From NCBI RefSeq assembly GCF_900110965.1, contig NZ_FOFO01000013.1, positions 1 to 64,000 of the forward strand: a stretch of 64,000 nucleotides of DNA, read 5' to 3'. Made by a program: the position numbers and the translations under genes. This document shows, piece by piece, positions 1-10,794 of the stretch. Below the pieces are notes generated by a model. That model searched no databases. It had not been told where the DNA came from and worked only from the letters and a program-made list of their open reading frames with translations. Source of the stretch: Ectothiorhodospira magna (GTDB lineage: Bacteria > Pseudomonadota > Gammaproteobacteria > Ectothiorhodospirales > Ectothiorhodospiraceae). How positions within the stretch are numbered: the stretch's first letter is position 1; the number at the start of each line of letters is the position of its first letter.

Positions 1-89
1 GCCGCTGGAATGAGGCGCCCCTCGCGGTCCCAGCGCTGCAGGGTCTTGACCGAAACACCCAGCCGCTTCGCCGCCTTGCCTGTACTCAT
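1..89 (-). CDS. IS607-family serine recombinase/transposase TnpA, N-terminal fragment (cut by window edge)
   Basis: The minus-strand frame begins at the ATG at 89 and runs off the left edge after 29 codons. The visible residues form a MerR-like helix-turn-helix starting MSTGKAAKRLGVSVKTLQRW. This arrangement (AAK-LGVS-KTLQRW-REG-L) is typical of the DNA-binding head of IS607-type serine transposases, where a resolvase catalytic domain follows. That domain, and any tnpB partner, would lie outside the window, so completeness cannot be judged. A stand-alone MerR/excisionase-type HTH protein is the alternative. Confidence 0.72.
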   Translation of the reverse strand, partial: MSTGKAAKRLGVSVKTLQRWDREGRLIPA

Positions 90-111
90 GGTGTTTTCCA
101 TAAGTTAAGAG

Positions 112-137
112 TACACTATCGTGTATTTTTTGCAAGA
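112..137 (-). promoter_or_regulatory. Putative promoter/operator of the IS607-type transposase gene
   Basis: Reading the minus strand there is a TTGCAA box near 130-135, a 16-nt spacer and a TACTCT box, about 20 nt upstream of the tnpA ATG. The spacer contains an inverted repeat TACAC-N4-GTGTA (112-125), a plausible site for the HTH protein itself or an element-end motif. This is inference from the sequence only. Confidence 0.3.
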
Positions 138-144
138 CTAGATT

Positions 145-1197
145 CTAGCTCCAGGGCCGGGGTCGCCGCCACCAGCGCCACCGGGAACGGCCATCAAGCC
201 ACACGCCCCGACCCTCTTCCCCCTGGATCACCCACGGCCCGATCCTGCCGCTGACCACAGCCTGACGCAACGGCTCAAACCAGGTCCGCTCCAGGGTGTT
301 CATGGCGGCCATCCAGGCCTCCACATCATCAGCCAGGACAGCGGCCTGCACATCCTCCAGCACCACCAGCACCGGGCCATGGGTTTTTCCGGTTGCCAAC
401 CATGACAGTGCTGAGTCCGGCACAGGATACAAGGGAGTACCGCTCCAACGACAACATCCTGCAAGCAATGCATGGTCACCAAAAGCAGCGTCCCATGATC
501 GGGGTGATGCCAAAACCGGCCAGGCACCGCCTCCCCAGAGCCAAAGGCTGTTCACCGGCAACAGGCCCCGGGCTTCCCTGGCCTGATTCTCCGGCGCATC
601 AAACAGCAGCATCTGCAATTCCGTCAAATCCCGCTGCCAGGCCTGGGCGGCCATGCCCTGGGGTTGCCATGGCCCTACACGCCGCCCCAGCACCTGGGAT
701 AAGGGTACCGTGGTCAATCCTGGGTCCGTCTCCAGATAGAGATGCCAATGACCAGGGGCGGCGCTCAGCAGGCGCCAGGGACGGGACTGAAAATGGGTGT
801 TAATCCGGGTGACCAGTGCATCATTCTCGGCGGCGGTCAGGGATGGACCCACCACCTCGGATAAAATCAGGTCATCGGTGCCTACAGTCAGATGTACCGG
901 CTCGGCACGGAACCAGTACCCTTCGGCCATCGCCTCATCGACTGCCAACCGGGTCAAAGCACCCACGGGGGCGGGGGTGTTGGCTCCAAAATAGCGACAC
1001 AGCAGCGTCTCCAATCCATCAGCGCCACAGGCAACAGGACGCCCCCGTGACCATAACCACTCCAGGGCGGGATAGCGTCCAATATCTCCGTGGTCAATCT
1101 GCCACTGGGAGACGGATGTCAACAGCCCCGGCACCAGCAGATGGGGAATCCAGGGTATTTGTCCCTCAGGATTCACGGGATGGCTCCGGGTTACCAT
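145..1197 (-). CDS. RpfE-type / cofactor-independent phosphoglycerate-mutase-like regulatory protein
   Basis: A 350-residue cytoplasmic protein resembling the family annotated as RpfE or phosphoglycerate-mutase-like in gammaproteobacteria. The diagnostic segment is WFRAEPVHLTVGTDDLIL about a third of the way in, followed by LYLETDP and VNSLWLWGGG. No enzymatic activity is established for this family. The start at 1197 (MVTRSHPVN) was preferred over an upstream in-frame ATG at 1239 because the extra residues look unlike the family; it overlaps the end of the upstream histidine-kinase gene by 32 nt, so the two are probably translationally coupled. The next gene on the left is an IS element, so this is the last chromosomal gene before the insertion. 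Confidence 0.7.
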   Translation of the reverse strand: MVTRSHPVNPEGQIPWIPHLLVPGLLTSVSQWQIDHGDIGRYPALEWLWSRGRPVACGADGLETLLCRYFGANTPAPVGALTRLAVDEAMAEGYWFRAEPVHLTVGTDDLILSEVVGPSLTAAENDALVTRINTHFQSRPWRLLSAAPGHWHLYLETDPGLTTVPLSQVLGRRVGPWQPQGMAAQAWQRDLTELQMLLFDAPENQAREARGLLPVNSLWLWGGGAWPVLASPRSWDAAFGDHALLAGCCRWSGTPLYPVPDSALSWLATGKTHGPVLVVLEDVQAAVLADDVEAWMAAMNTLERTWFEPLRQAVVSGRIGPWVIQGEEGRGVWLDGRSRWRWWRRPRPWS

Positions 1198-4100
1198 CCG
1201 TGGGGCGCTCGTCCACCAGATACTGGTCCAGCAGGGCAATAAACGCCGTAATATCCAGTGGCTTGGTCAGATATTCGTCAAATCCCGCTTCAATCCCCCG
1301 GCTCACATCCCGTTGGGTCGCATTGGCTGTCAGGGCAAAAACAGGGATCAAGGATGTGATCCTGTCTGTGCGTAAATGCTCCAGCGCCCGATAACCGTTC
1401 ATACCCGGCATATTGATATCCAGGATAATCAGATCCGGCTGGTGGCTGCGGGCCAGTGCCAACCCCAAATCGGCACCGGGGGCCTGCAACAGGCGGATAC
1501 CGGGCCGTTTTGCCAGCACCTGGGCCACCAGACGCAGGTTGGAAGGATTGTCGTCCACATGCAGTACGCAATATGAATTCAACGACGGCTCAGTCTCCGG
1601 GGCCTGATCTGCAATCTCATTGGCATCCGCCCTGGAGAGGGTCACGGTCTGCGTCGCCGGCAGTTCAAACCAGAACCGGCTTCCCCCTTCCGGGCGCGGC
1701 ATCACCCCAAGGGTGCCTCCCATCAATTCCACCAGCCTCAGGGCAATGGTGAGTCCGATTCCCGTGCCTTCAGTCAGTACACCTTCATCGGCACCCAGCC
1801 GATTAAAAGGCTGGAACAACTCATCGATCCGGCCTGGATCAATGCCCGGCCCGGTATCGGCCACACTCACCTGCAAGGTGTCGGGGGCCATGCCAGGCCG
1901 GGTTTCCAGCCAGACATCGCCGCCGGGCTGGTTGTATTTGATGGCGTTGGACATGAGATTGATCAACACCTGTCGCAATCGGGTGCGATCCCCCAGTACC
2001 GCATGATGGGGCTGGCATTGCAGATGCAGCCGGATGCTCCGCTCTTCTGCCAATGGACGCAGCAGGTTGATACATTCGCCCAGCACCTGGGACAGGGCCA
2101 CCGGCTCCAGAGACAATTCGATCCGGCCTGCCTCCAGCCGGGACAGGTCAAGGATTTCGTTGATCAATTCCAGCAGATGCCGACCTCCACGGAGAATTTC
2201 CCGCACGTTGTCCTGCTGTTCCTCCCCCAGGGCCGGGTCTGCTTCAAGCAATTGGGAAAAACCCAGTACCGCATTCATCGGGGTACGCAGTTCATGGCTC
2301 ATGCGAGAGAGAAATTCTGACTTGGCCCGATTGGCCTGCTCCGCTCGCTCCTTGGCTTCATGCCACTGCTGCACAGCCAGATGACGTTCCTCCTCGGCAG
2401 TCAGTGCGGCTGCCAACAAGGTCAGCAGACGCTGCTCCTCCTCACTGGCTCGCCAGTTCCGGGTAAATACCACACACAGGGAACCCACCGCCTGGCCCTG
2501 ACAGTAGACCTTATGTCCAAAATAAGCCTTAAGCCCGTAACGCTGTACCGATGGATCCGTCAGCATATAGGGAGAATCCGTCAGATCCTCGATCATCAGC
2601 CATTCCTGCTCGCTGTGGCGGATCAGTCCGTAGCAGATATGACCCTCAGGGTCGTCTTTCATGGGGAGGTCCTGGGGAGCATTCCAATGCCCCAGGGTAC
2701 AGAGTTCACCTTCCCTGAGCCGATTGTAGAAGGCGGCATCACTGCCAAATAACCCGGCACATAACCGGGTGATGGCCTGCACGTTATCATCGAAGTTGGG
2801 CCCCATGCTGGAGAGACATTCCGTCAATCGCATCAACCGCTGCTCGGCCCGCCGGCGATCGGTGACATCCCGCAAAATACCCACCGCATACCAGCCCGTA
2901 TCCAGATGCAATGCAGAGAGGGACAACTCTACCGTGATCTCACGGCCATCCTTGCAGCGTGCCTGCAACTCCAGGGTACGGCCTGCAACGGTGTCACACC
3001 CCTGACGTTCAAATGATGACAGATCGCCCATGATTCCCCGGGGAGCCCCTGGGGGCACAATCATGTCATGGAGATCACGGCCAACGATTTCATCCCTGGA
3101 ATACCCCAACAGGGTTTCTGCCGCCGGGTTCCAGAACACCACTCGCCCCCTGGGGCCCATCAGAATGATCGCATCCCGGGCCGATTCGGTGATGGAGCGC
3201 ATCAGGGCACGACTTTTTTCCAGCTCATGGGTGCGCTCCGCCACCAACTCCTCCACGCTCAGATGGCGGGTCCGCATCAATATCACCAGGGAGGTGGCCA
3301 CCACCGTCAGCAGTAACCCTGTCAATGCCGCCATCCAGACCATATGACCGGGATAGGTATTGAAAAACGCCGGCTTGGCCTGAGTCACCACCACATAACT
3401 GCGATCAAACGCCAACAGGGGAGACATCCAGGTAAACCGGTCATGCCGGCCCAGCAGCACCTCCTGATAGTTGACCTGCCCTGCCTCCAGGGGCCAGGGA
3501 TATTCCGCCAACACCTGGGGGGATTCCCCTTCGCCCTTGACTTCCAGCAAGGTGACACGAAACAGGCTGGACTGCCGATCAAATAGCCCCAGTGCCTTTT
3601 CCAGACCAGCCTGCAGGGGGAGTTCTGCCACCACCAGACCCTGGATATACTCCAGGTTGCCGGGAATGGTCATACCAGCAGATAACCGAAACTGCGTGGG
3701 CTGAAAAATGGCCACCCCCTGACAACAGCGGTCCCAGACCATCAACTGAATATTGTCGGTCCCCCGTATCCGCCCGGTGTCCAATGCTTCACGCATGGCA
3801 CGCAACCGGGATGCATCAGATCCCAGATCAAATCCCAACAAGGCCATGGTTTCATAGGGCGGCTCCACAAACAGGGCTGGATAACGGTCTCCGGTCCTGA
3901 AGGATGGCCGGGGATCTCCCTGCTCGTCATTTTCCCAGATGACCAAACCCTCCCAGTCTGTGCGCTGCTTGAACAGCTCCAGCGCCTCCGGGGTCTGATC
4001 GGTACTAATCTGTGGCGCCCAGGCATAGACATTCACCGCTGACCCGGCAGCCAGGGGACGGGCATAATCGGCAAAGGTACGCCAGTCCAGAACATCCTGG

Positions 4101-4972
4101 GCCTGGATGAAACGGGCCAGACTGTCCAGATCCTGACTGGTGCGCTGGAAGATACGGGCAATGCTGTCCACCTGGGAAGCGGCCATGCGTTCAAACACGT
4201 GCTGCTGCTCCCGCTGTTCTGCATCCCTTGCCATACCCACATAAACCGTGGTCAGCACCAGCCCGGCCAAAGCCACCAGGGCAGCCTCCATATAAACCAC
4301 CCGACGGCTGCCTGGATGCTGGCCAGGGGAAACATATCGGGCATACCACCCCCCCAGCAACAGCAGTACCACCAGCACCAACCCCGCCACCAGCGGCCAG
4401 ACCCTGGCCTGATGCACCAGACGCCACCAGTTGGCCGCTGGCAGATCGACGCCGACCACCAATAGCACCTCCCCGGTACGGGGGTGCAATACCGGCGCCA
4501 GAGCGCTGATAAACTGGCCAAATTCATCTTGATGGATTGTGGTCGTCAACGCCCGGCCACTGGCCATCACCCAATCCAGTTCTTCAGGGGGAAACCGGTA
4601 CACAGTCCCCGGAGAACTGGCCATGTGGTCGCTGGACGGATAGCTCTCCGGCCCGAACATATACTGACTGTCCCGGCGAGCCACCGTCCAGATACCCCGG
4701 TAGCCAGCGATCTGGGCATAATTGGCAAGCTGGCGATTCAAGGCCAAAAACACAGGATGCTGCTTATCGGTGACCGCAAAATCCAGTTGTGCCACATCCT
4801 CCCAGTGAATCATGGCTGCAATCTGCCGGGTCTCCAGCAACAGCCGCTCCCGCTGATCCATTTCAATCACGCCTGCCCGCCAGCCAGATAGCACAATGGC
4901 CAGCATGAACAGGCCGGCGACCATCAGACCATAAAGCAACCGGGTATCTATGGGTTTTCCGGCATTCACCAT
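1166..4972 (-). CDS. CHASE-PAS-GAF hybrid sensor histidine kinase with C-terminal receiver
   Basis: A 1268-residue membrane-bound hybrid kinase. Membrane segments lie near residues 13-31, 191-209, 229-246 and 545-566. An N-terminal extracytoplasmic region (32-190) is followed by a CHASE domain (about 255-470; VNVYAWAPQIS). The cytoplasmic part has PAS (586-705), GAF (712-865), HisKA with phospho-acceptor His893 in MSHELRTPMN, HATPase with N-box NAIKYN and G-boxes DTGPGID and GTGIGL, and a REC domain with phospho-Asp1185 (LDINMPGMNG) and Lys1237. It should sense a small extracytoplasmic ligand and signal by phosphorelay, but no cognate HPt or output regulator is nearby. The ATG at 4972 lies 3 nt from the stop of the preceding ampG gene, so the two probably form an operon. 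Confidence 0.9.
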   Translation of the reverse strand: MVNAGKPIDTRLLYGLMVAGLFMLAIVLSGWRAGVIEMDQRERLLLETRQIAAMIHWEDVAQLDFAVTDKQHPVFLALNRQLANYAQIAGYRGIWTVARRDSQYMFGPESYPSSDHMASSPGTVYRFPPEELDWVMASGRALTTTIHQDEFGQFISALAPVLHPRTGEVLLVVGVDLPAANWWRLVHQARVWPLVAGLVLVVLLLLGGWYARYVSPGQHPGSRRVVYMEAALVALAGLVLTTVYVGMARDAEQREQQHVFERMAASQVDSIARIFQRTSQDLDSLARFIQAQDVLDWRTFADYARPLAAGSAVNVYAWAPQISTDQTPEALELFKQRTDWEGLVIWENDEQGDPRPSFRTGDRYPALFVEPPYETMALLGFDLGSDASRLRAMREALDTGRIRGTDNIQLMVWDRCCQGVAIFQPTQFRLSAGMTIPGNLEYIQGLVVAELPLQAGLEKALGLFDRQSSLFRVTLLEVKGEGESPQVLAEYPWPLEAGQVNYQEVLLGRHDRFTWMSPLLAFDRSYVVVTQAKPAFFNTYPGHMVWMAALTGLLLTVVATSLVILMRTRHLSVEELVAERTHELEKSRALMRSITESARDAIILMGPRGRVVFWNPAAETLLGYSRDEIVGRDLHDMIVPPGAPRGIMGDLSSFERQGCDTVAGRTLELQARCKDGREITVELSLSALHLDTGWYAVGILRDVTDRRRAEQRLMRLTECLSSMGPNFDDNVQAITRLCAGLFGSDAAFYNRLREGELCTLGHWNAPQDLPMKDDPEGHICYGLIRHSEQEWLMIEDLTDSPYMLTDPSVQRYGLKAYFGHKVYCQGQAVGSLCVVFTRNWRASEEEQRLLTLLAAALTAEEERHLAVQQWHEAKERAEQANRAKSEFLSRMSHELRTPMNAVLGFSQLLEADPALGEEQQDNVREILRGGRHLLELINEILDLSRLEAGRIELSLEPVALSQVLGECINLLRPLAEERSIRLHLQCQPHHAVLGDRTRLRQVLINLMSNAIKYNQPGGDVWLETRPGMAPDTLQVSVADTGPGIDPGRIDELFQPFNRLGADEGVLTEGTGIGLTIALRLVELMGGTLGVMPRPEGGSRFWFELPATQTVTLSRADANEIADQAPETEPSLNSYCVLHVDDNPSNLRLVAQVLAKRPGIRLLQAPGADLGLALARSHQPDLIILDINMPGMNGYRALEHLRTDRITSLIPVFALTANATQRDVSRGIEAGFDEYLTKPLDITAFIALLDQYLVDERPTDGNPEPSRES

Positions 4973-4975
4973 ATA

Positions 4976-6373
4976 TCAATGTCTCACAGGGTGAGGGTCC
5001 GGACGTCCCGGTCTTGTCACCTGATCGGGATTGGCCAGATGAGCAATCAGTATCGCCAGCACAATCGCCGGCAGGCCGATCAGGGCCGATGACACAAAGA
5101 ACCAGACCCAGCCGACCTGCTCGACCAAAATCCCGGTAAACCCCGCCAAAAATTGCCCCGGCAAGGTCATGATGGAGCTAAAAAGGGCGTACTGAGTGGC
5201 AGTATAGGCACTGTTGGTCAGACTCGACAGGTAGGCGATGAACACGGAAATGGCCAGCCCTCCACTGAGATTGTCCGCCATGATGGCAAACGCCAGACCA
5301 TATAACTCCGGCCCCAAAGTGGCCAGCCAAGAAAAGGTCAGATTGGTCAAGGGCGCAAGACAAGCGGTGGCGATGAGCATCCGGGTGATGCCGAAACGCA
5401 TCACCAAAAGCCCCCCCAGGGCGGCGCCGGTCAGGGTCATGGCCAAACCAAAGGCAGCGGCAATATTGGCAATTTCGGTTTTGCTAAAGCCCAAATCCAG
5501 ATAAAAAGGATTAGCCATGACCCCCATGAAGATGTCGCTGATACGAAACAGGGCCACAAACAGCAGCACCAGCAAGGCTGTCCTGCCATAACGGTACCAA
5601 AAATCGGCAAAGGGGCAGACCACGGCACCGATGAACCAGGCAGTCAAGCGACGACGCCAACCCCGATGGGTGGTGCGATCCAGGTAATCCACCACCCGCT
5701 GCTCCAGTTGCCGGGTATGTTGATCAATGGCCACTTCCGGTTCACGAATGATCAAGGTGGTGATCACACCCACGGCCATCAGACCAGCCATGACGCCATA
5801 AGACAGGCTCCAGTCCCCAACAGCCGCCAGGTGCAAGGCACCAGCGCCAGCAGCCAGCAAGGCCACCCGATAACCAAAGATATAGGCGGCTGCCATGGCC
5901 CCTTGCCGGTCCCGGCTCACGGCTTCGATGCGATAGGCGTCGATGGCGATATCCTGGGTTGCCGACCCAAAGGCAGTGAGCACCGCCCAGACAGCCACCA
6001 GCCACAACTGCTCACGGGGATCGGTCAGGGCAATGCCCAGCAGCCCAAGGGCAATCACACTCTGGGCCAGGATCATCCAGGCCCGGCGGCGCCCCAACAC
6101 ACGGGTGAGTACCGGCAAGGACATCCGGTCCACCACCGGCGCCCAGAAGATTTTGATGCTGTGGGCCATGCCCACCCAGCTCAAAAAGCCGATGGCGACC
6201 AGCTCCACCCCCAGATCCCGCAACCAGGCGGTAAAGGTGCCCCCCACCAGTAACAGGGGCAAACCGGCGGCAAAGCCCAAAAACAACATGCCGATAACCC
6301 GCGGATGCCGATAAACGGCCAGGGCGGCACGCCAGTTTCGTGGATGTTGTGGTGGAATGGTCTCGGTCGTCAT
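4976..6373 (-). CDS. ampG: AmpG-family muropeptide permease (MFS)
   Basis: A 465-residue polytopic inner-membrane MFS protein of the AmpG family, which imports anhydro-muropeptides for peptidoglycan recycling and can feed beta-lactamase induction. Family signatures include GFAAGLPLLLVGGT at the first helix, WVGMAHSIKIFWAPVVDR in helix 2, and SATQDIAIDAYRIE in helix 4. The start at 6373 (MTTETIPP) fits the family; an upstream ATG at 6439 adds 22 unlikely residues and would run into the tRNA terminator region. The downstream histidine-kinase gene begins 3 nt after the stop. Confidence 0.88.
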   Translation of the reverse strand: MTTETIPPQHPRNWRAALAVYRHPRVIGMLFLGFAAGLPLLLVGGTFTAWLRDLGVELVAIGFLSWVGMAHSIKIFWAPVVDRMSLPVLTRVLGRRRAWMILAQSVIALGLLGIALTDPREQLWLVAVWAVLTAFGSATQDIAIDAYRIEAVSRDRQGAMAAAYIFGYRVALLAAGAGALHLAAVGDWSLSYGVMAGLMAVGVITTLIIREPEVAIDQHTRQLEQRVVDYLDRTTHRGWRRRLTAWFIGAVVCPFADFWYRYGRTALLVLLFVALFRISDIFMGVMANPFYLDLGFSKTEIANIAAAFGLAMTLTGAALGGLLVMRFGITRMLIATACLAPLTNLTFSWLATLGPELYGLAFAIMADNLSGGLAISVFIAYLSSLTNSAYTATQYALFSSIMTLPGQFLAGFTGILVEQVGWVWFFVSSALIGLPAIVLAILIAHLANPDQVTRPGRPDPHPVRH

Positions 6374-6446
6374 GGCAAGGCAACGGTCTCCGGGCCAGAC
6401 CGGGACACAACCTGTCCCTGGGTATCGACAATGTATCACCGGACAT

Positions 6447-6476
6447 AAAAAAAGCCACCCAGACGGATGGCTTTTT
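6447..6476 (-). terminator. Rho-independent terminator of tRNA-Pro
   Basis: On the minus strand a 7-bp stem (GCCATCC/GGGTGGC, one G-T pair; 6454-6460 with 6465-6471) with loop GTCT is followed by seven T residues, about 10 nt after the tRNA CCA end. This is a classic intrinsic terminator. Confidence 0.85.
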
Positions 6477-6486
6477 CATGATGAAA

Positions 6487-6563
<77 letters not shown>

Positions 6564-6575
6564 AGAAAGTGCAGC

Positions 6576-6604
6576 ATTATAGACGCTGTTTTTTTATTTG
6601 TGAA
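6576..6604 (-). promoter_or_regulatory. Sigma-70 promoter of tRNA-Pro
   Basis: On the minus strand there is a TTCACA -35 box (599-604), an exact 17-nt spacer and a perfect TATAAT -10 box (576-581). Transcription would begin a few bases before the tRNA, and the GC-rich discriminator is typical of stringently controlled stable RNA. Confidence 0.85.
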
Positions 6605-6611
6605 GCATTTT

Positions 6612-6977
6612 TTAAAGTGGTTTTTGGCGCAGAATATGGAGGATATCTTCCAGTTCCAATCGCATCTGGCGGATGATTTGCTGGCTCTGGGAAGTATCCT
6701 CCCTGGCTTCCTGCCCTGACAATTTTTGCCGGGCGCCGCCAATGGTGTAACCCTGCTCGTAAAGCAGGCTGCGGATCTGGCGGATAAGGATCACATCCTG
6801 TCGCTGATAATAGCGGCGGTTACCCCGCCGCTTGACGGGCTGAAGGGAGGGGAATTCCTGTTCCCAATAGCGCAGTACATGGGGTTTGACCCCACACAGG
6901 TCGCTGACTTCCCCGATGGTGAAGTAGCGCTTTCCCGGAATGACCGGCAGTTCGCTATTGTTGCCCGCTTCCAGCAT
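6612..6977 (-). CDS. MerR-family transcriptional regulator downstream of ihfA
   Basis: A 121-residue MerR-type DNA-binding protein. The winged HTH spans about residues 17-85: [22 protein letters not shown] followed by [13 protein letters not shown]. The C-terminal part is a short helical segment without metal-binding cysteines, so it is not a classical metal sensor. A MerR protein in exactly this position after pheT-ihfA is conserved in many gammaproteobacteria but its target is unknown to me. The start overlaps the end of ihfA by 23 nt, implying translational coupling. Confidence 0.85.
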   Translation of the reverse strand: MLEAGNNSELPVIPGKRYFTIGEVSDLCGVKPHVLRYWEQEFPSLQPVKRRGNRRYYQRQDVILIRQIRSLLYEQGYTIGGARQKLSGQEAREDTSQSQQIIRQMRLELEDILHILRQKPL

Positions 6978-7257
6978 AGGATTCGACCCTCGCCTTCAGT
7001 TTCTGCCCGGGGCGAAAGGTCACCACACGACGGGCAGAGATGGGTATCTCTTCACCGGTCTTGGGATTGCGCCCAGGTCGCTGGTTCTTGTCCCTGAGCG
7101 TGAAGTTACCAAAACCGGATAACTTCACCTGCTCCCCCGATTCCAGAGCGCTGCGGATCTCCTCAAAGAAAGCCTCGACGAAGTCTTTGGCTTCACGCTT
7201 GTTGAGTCCGAGTTCTTCATGCAGACGCTCTGCCATCTCCGCTTTTGTCAATGCCAT
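6955..7257 (-). CDS. ihfA: Integration host factor subunit alpha
   Basis: A 100-residue HU/IHF-family DNA-bending protein, the alpha half of the IHF heterodimer. It opens [20 protein letters not shown] and has the beta-arm region [20 protein letters not shown], both characteristic of IhfA. It acts on the nucleoid in recombination, replication and promoter architecture. It follows pheT by 3 nt in the usual gamma order pheS-pheT-ihfA-merR. Confidence 0.96.
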   Translation of the reverse strand: MALTKAEMAERLHEELGLNKREAKDFVEAFFEEIRSALESGEQVKLSGFGNFTLRDKNQRPGRNPKTGEEIPISARRVVTFRPGQKLKARVESYAGSGQQ

Positions 7258-7260
7258 CGA

Positions 7261-9642
7261 TCAAGCTCTGAGGGTCGCCCCAACCTCTTCTTGTAGTCCG
7301 GTCACGATATCGTGGATAATCGTATCCACTTCTTCGTCGGTAAGAGTGCTGGATAAATCCTGTAAAATCAAGCCTAAAGCAAGACTTTTTCTCCCTTCCG
7401 GCACACCCTGTCCAGTATATACGTCAAACAGGTTCACCCCTTTGAGGGTCTGGTGACCGGCATTTTCAATCACGGCCACCACCTGGGCAGCCGGCAGGGC
7501 GGCATCCACCAGCAGGGCCAGATCACGACGGATGGCCGGAAACCGGCTCTGTTCCTGGAATCGGGGCAGATGCCCTTGGCAGACCTTGTCCAGGGACAGC
7601 TCGAACAGGAACACCGGCATTTCCAGATCCAGCTCGGCTTCCAGCGCCGGGTTCAGGGCGCCCACCCAGCCCAGGAGGGACTCTCCGTTCAGCGTCAGTT
7701 CCGCGCTCTGGCCCGGATGCAGTGCAGGATGGCGAGCGGCCCGCCAGTTCACCTGCCGGTCCAGACCGGCCAGGGCCAGCAGGGATTCCACATCCCCCTT
7801 GAGATCGAAGAAGTCCACCGGGCGCTCGGCCTGCCCCCACTGGGCCGGCAACAGGGCACCACAGATCAGGCCGGAGATGACCTTTTCCTGTTTCAGTGCA
7901 TCGCCTTCGGGCACGAACCTCAATCCCGTCTCGAACAGTCGCACCCGAGTCTGCTGACGATTGAGGTTGTGCCGGGCCGCCTTCACCAGCCCCGGCCAGA
8001 GGGTGGTGCGCATCACCGCCAACTCCGAAGAGAGGGGATTGGCCAGCTTGAGCGGTCGGGTATCCGGGGAGAACCGGGCTTCCAGGGCCTCGTCCACAAA
8101 ACTGAAGGTAATGGCCTCCAGATATCCCAGGTCGCACAGACGGGACCGCAGGCGCCGGGGGTCCACCCGTGCTTCGTCCAGCCAGGTGATATCGGGGCGC
8201 ACCAGGGGCAGCTGGGAAGGTAGATTGTCATAGCCATGAACCCGGGCGATCTCCTCCACCAGGTCTTCCTCGATGGCCAGATCGAAGCGGAACGAGGGCA
8301 CCGTCACCTGCCAGGTCTCCCCTGCCCCGCTCACCTGGCACCCCAGCGCCAGGAGGATCTCCCCCATCCGCTCGGGTGGCAGCGTCAGCCCCAGCAGACG
8401 ACTCACCCGGGCAGGCCGTAGGGTAATGGGGGCCTGTACCGGCACCCGGGATGTCTCCTCGGCAACCGTGGCCGGCCCTGGGGTACCGCCGGCGATCTGG
8501 CATAGCAACTGGGTGGCCCGCTCCAGGGCACGCAGGGGCAGCGCCGGGTCCACGCCCCGCTCGAAACGATGGGAGGATTCGGTATGCAGCCCGTGATGAC
8601 GGGCACGCCCCGCCACGGCCATGGGCACAAAATGGGCCGATTCCAGGAATATATCCTGAGTGTCATCGGTCACGCCGCTGGCCTCACCGCCCATGATGCC
8701 CGCCAGGGCCAGCAGCTTGCCTTCGTCGGCGATCACCAGATCATCACCGCTCAAGGTCAGTGGCTGCCCATCCAGCAAGGTCAGGGTTTCCCCGGCCCTG
8801 GCCCGCCGCACCACGATGGCACCATCGAGCACGGCCAGATCGAAGGCATGCATGGGCTGACCCAGTTCCAGCATGACGTAGTTGGTCACATCCACCAGGG
8901 GACCCAGGCTGCGGACCCCGGCCCGGCGCAGACGTTCCTGCATCCACAGCGGCGTGGGCGCGGCGGGATTCACGCCCCGGATCACCCGGCCAGCATAGCG
9001 GGGACAGTCCGCGGCCGCCTCCAGGCGCACCGGAAACATGTCCTCGCAGGCCGCCGGCACCGCCGGCACCTCAAGCACCTTCAGGGGCCGACCGGTCAGG
9101 GTCGCCACTTCCCGGGCCACCCCGGCCATGCTCAGGCAATCGGCCCGGTTCGGTGTCAGGTCCACTTCCAGCACCTGATCATCCAGCCCCAGCAGCACAC
9201 GAATGTCCGTGCCCGCCGCCGGTGCGTCCGGCAGGGACATGAGACCTTCATGGGCCTCGGACAGACCCAGCTCGCGAGCGGAACAGAGCATGCCGAAGGA
9301 CGGCACCCCCCGTAACTTGGCCTTCTTGATCTTGAAATCACCGGGCAGGACCGCGCCGACCCGGGCAAAGGGGGCGCGCATGCCTACATGCACGTTGGGG
9401 GCGCCGCAGACCACCTGCACCGGCTCGCCGCTGCCGTCATCCACCTGGCACACCCGCAGCTTGTCCGCGTCCGGATGAGGTTCCACGGCGATCACATGGG
9501 CCACCACCACGCCGGTAAAGTCCGGCGCCACCGCCGTGATGGCGTCCAGCTCCAGGCCCGCCATGGTCAGGCGATGGCCCAGGGCGTCCACCGCCAGGCC
9601 GTGATCCACCCACTGACCCAGCCATTGATTACTGATTTTCAT
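7261..9642 (-). CDS. pheT: Phenylalanine--tRNA ligase beta subunit
   Basis: A 793-residue beta subunit of the (alpha-beta)2 PheRS, close to the usual ~795. It starts MKISNQWLGQWVDHGL; the N-terminal EMAP-II-like tRNA-binding domain (about 40-150) contains DKLRVCQVDDG. B3/B4 editing, B5 and the C-terminal ferredoxin-fold anticodon-binding domain (SRFPAIRRDLALLVD, about 700-793) follow. It forms the pheST operon with pheS, 27 nt upstream. Confidence 0.97.
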   Translation of the reverse strand: MKISNQWLGQWVDHGLAVDALGHRLTMAGLELDAITAVAPDFTGVVVAHVIAVEPHPDADKLRVCQVDDGSGEPVQVVCGAPNVHVGMRAPFARVGAVLPGDFKIKKAKLRGVPSFGMLCSARELGLSEAHEGLMSLPDAPAAGTDIRVLLGLDDQVLEVDLTPNRADCLSMAGVAREVATLTGRPLKVLEVPAVPAACEDMFPVRLEAAADCPRYAGRVIRGVNPAAPTPLWMQERLRRAGVRSLGPLVDVTNYVMLELGQPMHAFDLAVLDGAIVVRRARAGETLTLLDGQPLTLSGDDLVIADEGKLLALAGIMGGEASGVTDDTQDIFLESAHFVPMAVAGRARHHGLHTESSHRFERGVDPALPLRALERATQLLCQIAGGTPGPATVAEETSRVPVQAPITLRPARVSRLLGLTLPPERMGEILLALGCQVSGAGETWQVTVPSFRFDLAIEEDLVEEIARVHGYDNLPSQLPLVRPDITWLDEARVDPRRLRSRLCDLGYLEAITFSFVDEALEARFSPDTRPLKLANPLSSELAVMRTTLWPGLVKAARHNLNRQQTRVRLFETGLRFVPEGDALKQEKVISGLICGALLPAQWGQAERPVDFFDLKGDVESLLALAGLDRQVNWRAARHPALHPGQSAELTLNGESLLGWVGALNPALEAELDLEMPVFLFELSLDKVCQGHLPRFQEQSRFPAIRRDLALLVDAALPAAQVVAVIENAGHQTLKGVNLFDVYTGQGVPEGRKSLALGLILQDLSSTLTDEEVDTIIHDIVTGLQEEVGATLRA

Positions 9643-9669
9643 GAATGCTCAACCTTGATTCGGAATGGG

Positions 9670-10794
<1,125 letters not shown>

